Origin: Strongylocentrotus purpuratus
Taxonomy: Eukaryota; Echinodermata; Echinoidea; Camarodonta; Strongylocentrotidae
Assembly (NCBI RefSeq): GCF_000002235.5
Contig: NW_022145611.1
Location: 21,016,114 to 21,080,113 of the forward strand
DNA: 64,000 bases
Direction of reading: 5' to 3'
Position numbers and translations under genes: made by a program
Notes under the pieces: generated by a model
What the model saw: the letters and a program-made list of their open reading frames with translations, nothing else
Told to the model about the DNA's origin: nothing
Databases searched by the model: none
In this document: positions 1-11,900 of the stretch, in pieces
Layout of the letters: each line of letters begins with the position of its first letter
Numbering within the stretch: position 1 is the first letter of the stretch

Positions 1-180
1 GTTATGTAATTATTATTCATTTATGCACTCAATGATACACAGGTGGAAGTATTCTTTGAAAAGAGGAAATAAAGGCTATTTATGAAGCACCTCCATCGCT
101 GTAGGAGTGATTATTTCAAAATATACAAAGTGGGACCTCTTCACGTTTTGAAGATCTGTGGATATTCGGGGTCATTGCAG
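1..180 (+). repeat. Dispersed repeat, copy 1 (cut by window start)
   Basis: Resembles the segments at 35676-35905 (same strand) and 21960-22150 (opposite strand). Shared order: GTTATGTAATNATTATTCA, TTATGCACC-like, GATACAC, GAAAAGAGG-like, TTTATGAAGCACCTCC, GATTATTTCAAAAT. Because the three copies lie in different contexts, this is an interspersed repeat rather than a conserved promoter of the gene that follows. Confidence 0.6.
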
Positions 181-497
181 TAATGTGCTAACCGTGAAAT
201 GGTCTATTATGAGTTTGTTGATAACGCCATCTTCGACGGCTTGAATCAAGTGTGTGGGGAAATTTTAAAGGACCGTGCAGATTCTGGACTACCTGTAGCT
301 ACGCTATTGAAAAGGTTTATTTGTAATAATATGTTAACGACCTATGTATATAGGCCCAAGAACACAACAGACCTAAGAACACATACGCCTCCTACCGAAC
401 TTTGATACCAATATTCCAAAGGAACTGCGTTTTAACAAATGTGCTTGCATTTTATCTCATTCTTTACGCAGATACTGTTTAAAGCAGAACAACAAAT

Positions 498-663
498 ATG
501 AGCGCTAGATTTTCTTCCAATGTTCCGGCATGCGTCGTCGAGACGTGTTACGAGCACGAAGGCGTGATCGTACCAAATATTATGCCTCTTAAGGTCCTTA
601 AACGCATGAGGAGCTTCACCGTTCGACCTGATGACCTGTTCGTCGTGACCTACCCTAAGTCAG
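498..663 (+). CDS. Sulfotransferase exon 1
   Basis: Residues 1-55 plus the first base of codon 56. It holds the N-terminal segment and the first half of the PAPS P-loop (TYPKSG), with donor G|GTATTT. The RPDDLFVVTYPKSG stretch is the classic SULT beta-strand into the P-loop. The ATG is preceded by an A-rich stretch (ACAAAT), compatible with an invertebrate start context. Confidence 0.93.
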
Positions 664-1772
664 GTATTTATCAACATTTTTTTTAAGCCAAGATCTTTGT
701 TGATTTGTCAAGATTGATGGTTCCAAACAATGGTGTTGTGCTCGACCACACCAGCCCCAAACAATGAATTCGCCCTGTCGCATCCTGTTGCTTGAATGCT
801 TTTCCGGTGAGCCTAATGCGCAGACTCTTTTTTTTTTGTATAGAACCAGTAACCTGATCGACGAGCGAATATGACGTTAGCACTTTGGTCACACTCTATT
901 GCCTAACTTTAAAATGTAGAAACCTGTTTTTTATCAGGAAGAAAAGGTAACCAATTTGAGTCCCAGCACACTCAAGTTTTGAGTGAAATTAGTCGCCCTT
1001 GATATGTATGTGATTGGACTTCAGAGAGCAGTGGTATATTTTCTAATCACTCTATCAATGCACCGTTAATATTTACCTTTCCGCATTCTGTCTATTTGTC
1101 GCTCAATGAAATCAGAATGTGCATTCCTCTTTATGACCTTATTCAAATAACGATGGAAGAAATCCAATAAAGTTTAGTCTTGCGCGTGACTTCCCACACA
1201 CAGACACACACACGCGCACATGCACAAATGTTTGTCATTTTATTACAAAAATCATATTGTTTTCAAGTGTACAATGCATTTCCGGGTATGCTTTCGACCA
1301 TGAACTATTTTACTTTCTTTCTGTATTGTATTTTTTTCTCTTTTCCAACTTCAACATCTGCCAATCAATTCCAAATATAATGATATAAGTTTCAAATGTC
1401 AGTTACTGTAAACCAAGCGCGTACGCAGGGTGGGGGGGGGTGTTTGGGGGGTTAAACCCCCCCCCCCCTTTGGTATTTTTATGTGTATGAACCCCCCTAA
1501 AAAACAACCCCCCCCCCCTTTGGTTTTTTTTTATTTTTTATAATAATAACAAAAAAAATTATTCCCATGGCTGACCTAAAAAAGGTGACCTTACCCCCCC
1601 CCCCCCCCAACGGAGCAAAACGTCAAATTTTCAAATTTCGAGACCAAAAAAAAAGAAAGAAAAGTGTCCTCAAGACTTGGACAACTGCTGCAGGCCAGCG
1701 AGCTGTACTGGAGTTGTGCGTATGTTGATACTGCGTTAAACAGGTGCCTTCATTTTCACTTTACAGCTGTTC

Positions 1773-1808
<36 letters not shown>

Positions 1809-4800
1809 CTTATTCAGCTGCTGGCTGAGTCGATGTGAAATTTTCGACCCGATTTAAAAATGTTAAACCCCCCCCCTTGAAAAAATCCTGCGTACGCGCC
1901 TGCTGTAGACGGAAGATGGTAAGTATAATAATGATACATAGATAGTTTAAAGTCTGTAAAGGTATAAGAAACTATGTAATGGTAATATTCAAAGGTGATG
2001 TACATGTAAGAAATATGTTTAAACCTTTGTAAACTGCCATGTAGATGCAATTAAGATTGATATAAATTGACTTAAAACAAAGGTTCTATCAATAATGAGC
2101 GATTTCGTATATTGTATGTTGTTTGAAAGAGATGCTGAATGGTTCTCAGAAGGAACGTTTCAAAATTTTAAGAAAAATGGTACTCATCTGGTCTATTTCC
2201 TTTTCTAATCGATATTATAAATATCAGCAAGACGCAACTCACATTTGACGTGAAGAATGCAGGAAACTATACAGCCATGGCGGCGAGAATGTCTGTATAG
2301 TTGTATGCCTGTACGGTTTTAACCAATCATAATGCAGGAAACTATACAGCCATGGCGGCGAGAATGTTTGTATAGTTTCCTGCATTGTGATTGGTTAAAA
2401 CCGTACAGTCATAAAACTATACAGACATTCTCGCCGCCATAGCTGTATAGTTTCCTGCATTGTGATTGGTTAAAACCGTACAGCCATAGTGCTGAGTGGA
2501 TGTATGGTTGTTCGCAATTATGGCATTTCGGCCCGCAAACGTAACAACCTTACATGCGTTTTTATAGATGTATGGTTGCATAGTCGTATAGTTGTATAGT
2601 TGTATAGTTGTACAGTTTCCTGCGTTCTGATTGGTTAAAACCTTACATCCATTCGATGGATGTATAGTTGTATAGTTGTCATCTTTATGGCACGTTCCGC
2701 CCGTCATAGCCAAAGAGAAATCTTCCAACTTTTCTTTCATATCTTTCTTTCTCTCCTCTCTTCAATAATGTTTCACTCTTTCTTTCTTTCATTCTATCTT
2801 TCTCAATTTGTTTGTTTGTTTCTTCCTTTCTTGTTCTTCTTTCATTTTCTGCAATGCCATATATGTGAGAAAAAACAAATTGCAAGCATTTACAAAGTCA
2901 CTACAAGACGGCTTTATACTTCAAAATGTCTTCAACTCCCTCTTATACTAGGCGTATGATTCCCTCCTCTTATCCCACCTCCATTCCCTTTTCAAAACAT
3001 ATATTTATATCGCGTTTTTTTAAATTATTTCAAAACATAAATTTATATTGCATTTTTTATTATTGGAAGGTAATATTAAGAACCAGGAACTATCCTCTAC
3101 TAAAAACGTTAGGGGGGGGGCAGAAAAAAACTCGGAATCACCACCACTCTTACATGTTACGCCGGCCCTGCAAACGTTTTTTCAAAGTGGGGAGGGGGGC
3201 TAAAGTATTTACGATCAGGTAGAGCAAAGCGAGCGAAGCAAGTGGAGCGTAAATTGGCGTGGGGTCCAGGGGCACAGCCCCGGCGGGGGTCAGGGTCTTT
3301 AGGCATTTAATTAAGGTCAGATGAACATCCATGGGGCGGAGCCCCCGGAAGTTCAGGATGAAAACGATTGAGCAAAAACCGATTAAAAATAAGAAAGTAT
3401 TGAGTTTTGAAGATTCAATCAATCAAACACGGTGCAAATTGGCAATTCTGTAACATATGTTGTGAGGCCATCACCCATTTTCCCTCTACTAAAAAATATA
3501 AAAGCTTATAAATTTCATCAACATTTTTTCAATCATACATTCACCCTGAACATAATCGTTGCAAATATGTTTTATACATCCAGAAATGTATGAAACCAAT
3601 CTATTCTGTCATCAATAACTGATAAAATGAAAGTTCATGAAATTGACTGTAAAGACCAAATTGGAGAGGGGTTCGCAAGATACGTCACAGTGTTGCCAAC
3701 TTTAGGAAAGTAGATGTAAGTCAGTGTGAGTAATGAGTCAGTGTAATAAGTCAGTATGAGTAATGAGGATTAGTGCCTTACAAAAGGACACCTAGCGCCC
3801 TTTAGTGTTACGAACAGGGGGGTTCAACTCCGCTTCTGCATCCGTCTAGCCATGGGGAAATTTTGGAGGGTCAAAAGTGCACACTGCTTCCACTTATCGT
3901 GTATTAGCCTATGAAGACGACAAATTTTTAGTGCACCAGCAAAATGGGGATTTTGGACTGCGCGTAGCGCGTAAAATATGTAAATTAAAATTTGGAATAT
4001 TCATGAGCTCTTTTCCACTTATTAGCATATTAACGCAATGAAAAAAAGACAATGCGCATGCGTTACTATATCGACATAATCCTTAATTGGGCCGGATAAA
4101 TGTAGAACAAAGGTCATGCAGAGTTGGGGAGGTGTGTGTGTTGGGGGGGGGGGGGGGGGTAATAAACTTTCAAATGGTTGACTTAGTTGGGGCCACAAAC
4201 TTCACTGTCACCAGGATGGAAAGTACATTTTTTTAAATTCAGTTCAGTTAAAAGGCAAAAATAATGACCCCATTTCACCGTGGTACCTCAATTCATTGTT
4301 TACCTTTTTTGTTTTGTTCGTTTATTAACTTAAATATTTTTTTAATCAGAAAAATTGCACTGATCCTTTCGCCCACTCAACAAGTGATATATTCATATTT
4401 TTAGTGTCCAAATAATGAATCATTCTCACCTCGACTTCAATGATCTTCATATTGTGCCCCATCCCAAATGAAATTTCTATTTTGTCTCGTTCTTTTCATT
4501 CTTGCATTCGTCGCCACTGATATTTTCTAAATTTGCCCCCCCCCCCCCCCCCCATCAGTAACATTTTCAATACAGGGACCCCTTCCAATATTGACATTTC
4601 CATAGGCTCTATTACCCTCCCTCCCCCATCCACACCCCAATTACCTATGCTTTCATCATTTTGGTATTGACTTATTCTTTATTTAACCCCCCCCCCCTCA
4701 TCTTTATTGTAAACCATTTTTTATACTATATTTATACATAAGTCTTGCCCACTCTCTTGTTACATTTCCGCTTTCTCTCTCATTAGGAAAGATGGTTAAA

Positions 4801-5878
4801 TCTATCTCGCTGATGCCAGATATAAATAAACATCAAAAGGTCGAACACCATACTCAATTCTACACAAGACTGCATCAGCCCCCATCTCACCTCAGTCATA
4901 GAGCATTATCATTACAGAGTGCCTACATCATCATAATCACCAGCATCATCACATATATTTCACAAAATAAGAAAATGAAAAGAACAGAATTAAGCAGTAT
5001 TAACTAATTTATTAATATTTATGAACTCATGTATCAACATATTTTGTTTCTATAAAGATATTTTTAAATCCAACATGACATCAACAAAAGGATGACAAAA
5101 GGATGGGGGAGGGGGGGGGGTGCTGTCTCTTGAATTCAAATTTTTCAGTTGTAAAAGTTTACTGTAGATTTTGAGAAGAAAAAAATTCAATAATATCAAC
5201 ATGCTACTTTATTATGTAAAGCACAGGTATATACTGAGTTTTATGAGTACTTTATCTTACATTGGACATTGTTGTTTTTACTACTACCTGTATTATCATT
5301 ATTATTACTGCTATTATCATGACCATTGTCATTATTGTTACTCTTTGTAATATTGTTATTATTATTAATGTTATTAATTATATTACTACAGTATTACTAT
5401 TGAACTACATCATTTTATTCCCCCCCCCCCCTTCAATTTACTATCCAGTTCAGCATCCCTAATATATTTGTCAGAACTTGACTTAACTTTAAATATAAAA
5501 AAAATATGTTACATGTACACGATTTAAAAGAACAAATGATTACTTTCATGATCCTCGATATATCTTCTTCTTCTTCTTCTGGTAATCTTCAAAAGGCGTT
5601 GTAGCCTATCACGAAGATGAATTAATATTAAATATTCCAAGTGGTGTGAGGAAGATAGATTGTTTCTAAGTGGGATAAGGAGAGTAGATGCCTCAGAAGT
5701 AGTCCCTGGCAGTTCTCTGGACTGTCAGCATGCATTATATTTGCTGGCAGGCGCGGATCCAGGATTTCTTAGGGGAGGGGGCCCAACTTTTTTTTTTTTT
5801 GCTCCCGAAAATTTGAAAATCGCGCCGGCCGAAAAGTCGCCCAGTGGGGGGGGGGGGGGTTTGGAGGAGTACAGAGCA

Positions 5879-5923
<45 letters not shown>

Positions 5924-5965
5924 CCCGAAAAATTGAAAAACGCGCCGGCCAAAAAGTCGCTCAGT

Positions 5966-5998
<33 letters not shown>

Positions 5999-8900
5999 AG
6001 TGAGCACATTTTTTTTTTGATCCTCAAAAAAATTTCAATTTGCACCCCCCCCTTGAGCGCCAGGGGGGGGGCCCAACCCCCAAAAAAGGTAAAAATCACG
6101 TGATTTTACATGATTTTTTTCTCAAGGGGGGGGGCCCGGGCCCCCGGGCCCCCCCCCTGGATCCGCCACTGTTTGCTGGAAGTAAGTTCCATTAACTTTG
6201 GGACAGAGTGTTGGGCAAATACAAACTTGTCTATGTTGCTTCTGGCTTGGTGCAACTGGAGGGTCATGTCATGGTACTTCCTGCTCGTGATTTGTTAAAG
6301 CCCGTCTGTACTAGTTTGGTCAGGGGGATTAGACCATCCTGCAAGGTCACTTACAGGTGGTTATCTCATCAAATCAGCTTCAATTAGTATAAGAAAAAGA
6401 GGATCATGGGGGGACCAACAGGCACCGATTAGGCATTGTTTGCTATATAGAGGGCGCAAGTAGCTATAAGTAGTGCAGTGGGAAAATTTTCAAGGAAGAG
6501 CGGGGAGACCATTGACTATCTTGTGCACCATTCCCAGTCTTCTTGCAGAGTGCTTTGTAGTTGTAGATATAGTAGGCAACTAAAGGTGCTGATCATCTCA
6601 GTCAAACTGCTGGTTCACTTGTGGTCCCCATTGTGAAGTAGCGTCCTGGACATCTGAGATGTTGTAGGGATCCCAGACACCGGAACAGTTCTCAAGATGA
6701 GGGTGGACAAGGGACTTGTACAAAAGAAGCCTGGGTATTAAACCTTCTGCAAGGGACAACCTGCATAATAAAAACAAAAAGAGAGGAGAAATCAAATAAG
6801 ATTAAAACTGCTGCATTATATTGGATTTTCAAAAATAGATCTAGTACCTCCCCACTTTTTTTAGGTCTTGGCATTTTAATTTTATTAAAAAATGATACAC
6901 TTATGTCTATCTGATAGGGCCTTTTTCAAAAGAAGAGCAAAGGTTTAGATGTATTTCCAATTATTTTAAAAGTAATTTCCAATTTATTTGTAGTTATTAT
7001 TTGCTAGACTTTTGTGAACAAAAGTTTGTTAGATATAATGTAATATTTAGGAAAAAATGCCTTTGAGTACGTCTTTTAATATGCCGAGAGAATAAACTGT
7101 AGCAACACCATAGTTTGTCACCTAAATAAAGAGCTAAAAGAATAAATGAGAATTACAAGATATAATGCAACACAAGATGACAGTTCCCAAAATCTTTGTA
7201 TATAGTCCAAGTCGAGTGCGGTGTTCGCATGGGCTTAGATTATACAGCCTGAATATTTTCGAACTTCATACAAACATACCTTGCCAGAGTTCAACTTAGG
7301 TGTCCTGTTCTTGATTAGATCTACACCATAACATTTGATGATCAGGTCCTGGTGCTCTTTGTTTCACTTCTGTGATCATTATCTGCTTCTTTGTTCCATA
7401 GGATCTACAATTTAAAGAAAACATAAACTTAGTAAGGTTCCTGCTAATATCAAATGCATGCATTAGTTATCAGTTTATAACTTTGTTCCTGTCCTTTAAT
7501 AAAGAAAGAAATATCCATATCATATGTAGGGTTGGATCCAGAATTCTCACCAACATAAAACTAAAAGGGGTGGCATAAAATCCTGAAAATAAACTAATTA
7601 TTTCAAACAAGGCACAATGACATGAGTAAGAGCAAAATCGGGGAAAGGAGAGGGGGGGGGGGGGGGAGACACCTTTTTTCTTTTGTTTTTGTTGTTGATG
7701 GTAGATCTAGCCTAGTAGTAGATCTAGATGTACATTCAAACTAAGCTGAATCTGGACCTGGATCACAATAATGACACATGTGCACGACTAGTCTAGTCTA
7801 GTGGAGCAAAAACGAGACTAGACCCATGGCTATGGAATTCTTTGCTATGGCATAACACAAGCTATAGATCTAGATCTAATTGCCTATTTTTAGTATTATT
7901 AGTAGGTGGCTCTAGACCTAGATCTAGACCCGTCCCTAGACCTATGCCACATCTGAAAAGGGGGGGGGGGCACAGAATGATTGTGCACCCCCCCCCCCCT
8001 CTCCATAACTTCCACATCATTTATTTAATTCACCTACGTACACCAGGCATTTATTTAGTCTTTCTTTATTAGAATGCACTAGGCCTAGAATCTAGCCCTA
8101 GATCTAGGCCTATACTAGATGCGGGGTTAAATGCTGTTTATATTTAAGTGCTAGATCTAGACTAGACCTAGATCTAGGCCTAGCCTAGACCGAAAGCTTC
8201 AGTCTCTATAATCGTCGGTTGTTCCACTGAGACTACGTCTGGCTCCACTAGACCTCCGGTTATAGAGACTGAACGACTGCCTATGCCAGCCCGTGTTGAA
8301 CTTATTCCGCTAGATTTTAGCCGCTAGGCCCCTCCCACAAACTTGCCACGGCCGTATTGTTATGCCCCCAAAATCCCCCAAAATGTCATTTTACCTCGTT
8401 CATTTCCGATTTTAAATTAGGCCTAGCTAGGCTATAATACATCGGTTCCACTTACTAACTTGATTGATATAATCCGTTTAATGGTCCCTTTTAAGGAAAT
8501 TATCGGTCAAAATCGACATCATGTTGAAAATCTTGCAAGCCGTGTTAAACTCTCGCTGCCGTCAATCTCATCCCTTCTAGTCTACGCAAAATGATTATGA
8601 AGGAAAAACTGTGATAACGCCATTACGAACGTGTAGATGGCGCACAGTTTTTCCTTCATAATCATTTTGCCTTCGGCGTAGACTAGAAGGGATGAGATTG
8701 ACGGCAGCGAGAGTTTAACACGGCTTGCAAGATTTTCAACATGGATGTCGATTTTGACCGATAATTTCCTTAAAAGGGACCATTAAACGGATTATATCAA
8801 TCAAGTTAGTAAGTGGAACCGATGTATTATAGCCTAGGCCTAATTTAAAATCGGAAATGAACGAGGTAAAATGACATTTTGGGGGATTTTGGGGGCATAA

Positions 8901-11900
8901 CAATACGGCCGTGGCAAGTTTGTGGGAGGGGCCTAGCGGCTAAAATCTAGCGGAATAAGTTCAACACGGGCTGGCATAGGCGATCGTTCTGTCTCTATAA
9001 CCGGAGGTCTAGTGGAGCCAGACGTAGTCTCAGTGGAACAACCGACGATTATAGAGACTGAAGCTTTCGGTCTAGGCCTAGCCTAGCCCTAGGCTCTGCT
9101 TAGGCTTTGCTTAGCCCAAATGTTTCTGTCTCTTTCGTTCGTTAGCCTCTGATTTGGGTAGGGTTGGCTGAAGAGAGGAGCCGACCCTACCCAAATCAAG
9201 GGCTAACGAACAAAAGAGACAGAAAATTCAGGCCAGACTATGCTATGAATACTAGCCTAGCCCTAGGCTTTACAGTAACACTGTAAGTTATAGCCGCGCC
9301 AGCTCAGGAAACGCAGTCGCTTCTTGGTGGAATGTTACAGCCGGCTAGAAGCGGCGGATTGAAGATCATAAACCGCTCGACGAGATCTCATCGGCTTGGA
9401 CTAGCAATGAGCCATTTGCGCAGTCTCCAACAGGTCCACATCTACGACCGATTACTATCGGTAATCAAGCTATGAACTGAACTTAAAATTATGAGATGTG
9501 CTCTAATGAAATAACCTACGGTAAAATCCTGATTGTTTCTGAAAATACTACCGTCGATGACTTAAATTAGAGTTCATTCAATCAGTTAATATTCTTTGGT
9601 CAGAAGAAAGAAAAGAGGATGGGGTAGGGGGTTAACCGGGTTATACGTTGTGACAATGCGGAGAGCCGCTCACTGCAATGACGAACACATCACAATCATT
9701 TCAGAGACCTTCACACAAAATGGATCTTTACTTACTTTTCTTGATATCATAGGGTATCACTTCGATGCCAATGTTCGCCTGAAGATTTTCTGCTTCACTG
9801 AGATGTACTTGACAAACTTCTATTATAATAGAAATTCACTTAAAAGAAAAATGTTTCATTGTTCGTAATTGAATAACTTGAAAGTTGCAGTTTATACAAC
9901 CGCCATTTTCGTGCTCAAATCGTAGGGAATTCTGGGAATGAAAAAAATGTTTTATGCATGACCTAATACATAAAACATTTTGTCGATGGCCAATCAACAA
10001 ACAGTAGTTGGCGTATTTTTTACGTCATTGCTCATGAATATTCATTGACCCTCCAAAACCGTCGTTCAAATCGGACAAAACCCCCATAATGCATCCAATG
10101 CAAAACCTATGAAATGTCAAAGGTCATGATTTTAGTTGGCCCTCTAGTCCTCCTACGGAGGACATACTGTGTATGATCGAATCTCTTTGGTTACGAACAT
10201 GGGACCTCCCGGTTAAGTTTTAATACTCGGCCATCTCACTCATTAGAGTTGCAAAAGCAAAGCTCCTGATTAATGTGCACTAAAAGCCCGCTGCGCAAGA
10301 GCCAAGAGGCGAAGAAATGTCTGGAGAAATGCAAACCTACGCTTTACAACTGAATTTACTCTAATTATTCCCAAATCCAGACCCTCAACTATACCGAAAA
10401 AAACGTTTTACAGTGGCTGCATCGAAAATATCCCCCTTTTCTATTAGAGAATTAACCTGTCTTACCATTTTCAAAAGATCCCTTAAAAAATACCTCTTTC
10501 CTCAGTAATAAAGTATGATTTACCTATTTATGAGTTTTAAGTTTCTCTTTTCACATTCTATTACTTGGTAAGCGAAAAAGTCCTTTTTGTTTTAGCGCCG
10601 CTAAATAATCGATATCATTATCAGTACAATCCCAAACTGACGAATCAGAAAGACGACTCATGTGCAACAGGCATAACGTAAGGGCTGTATAGGGCCTACC
10701 TGATTTCGATGCGGTATTCGAGCAGAATTCTGTGAGATGATGATATACTTTCTCGTAGCTTGATGTGACGGAGTGTGTCTATCCAGCTTTCTGTTGAAGT
10801 ACTGTCTAGATCTATAGCGTCTAGTTTTATTAGAGAATATCACATCCTGCCATGATCATTCTGCTCGTAATCAACGAAATCCCCGCATAATTGGATATAG
10901 TATTCAACAACATGCTGGTGGATAAAACTTTCAAAAATTGGATTGAATATGACCTCGGAACAAATTGTTTGATCATTTTTTATCCATAATTGTAATCATG
11001 GTCAATGTCATCATCCTGGCATTCAGGGGCGGCGATTTCTTTTCATGACCGGGGGGGGGGGCGAAATGCGAGGGACGAGGGAGCAGTGGCGTAATTAGCA
11101 AAAACGTTTTTTTTTTTTTGGGGGGGGGCAAAAAAAAAAACCGGCATCACCAGCACCGATCTATTAGATGTTACGCAGGCCCTGCTAACGTTCTTTAAAG
11201 TGGGGGGGGGGGGGGGGCTAAAGTATTTATGATCAGGTAGAGCAAAGCGAGTGAAGCAGGTGGAACGTAAATTGGCGTGGGGTCCAGGGGAAAAGCCTTG
11301 GCGGGGATCAAGAGGCGGAGCCCCATAAAACTCAGGGGTTTTAGGGATTTAATAAAGGTCAGATGAGCATCCATGAGGCGGAGCCCCCGGAAGTTCAGGG
11401 GTTTTAGACATTTAATTACGGTCAAATGAGCATAATTTGATCTGATACCTTATTTTGTGACATGTACTGACATGCAGGTCACTTATTGGAGTGGGGTCCA
11501 ATGGCGTCGCCCCCAGAAGTTCAGGGCTTTTAGGCATTAAATTACGACCAGGTGAGCATCCAGGGGCCGCATAAGGGCCCTTGGAGGGGTCCAGGGGCAG
11601 AGCCCGCGAAGCTCAGGCATTTTAAGCATTTAATTACGGTCAGATGAGCAATAAGGGGTCCTCCTTAGGGCCGTTGGTGGGGTCCATAAAAGACTTCAAG
11701 TTTGAATCTCTGTGAAATATGTTTGTGTCGTCTGCATACAGTATAACAGACAATTCATTAGCAGTTTTATAAATATCATTGACATATAATATAAATAACA
11801 ATGGCCCAAGCAGGCTTCCCTGTGGAATTCCGCATGTTATTGTCCTAAACTCCGAAATAGAAGATTGATATTTGGTACATTGTAATCGATTGTTAAGATA

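Noticed and set aside
199-405. Upstream 68-codon frame as part of the sulfotransferase
   Set aside because: No SULT similarity; it overlaps a dispersed repeat and is not in a splice-compatible position.
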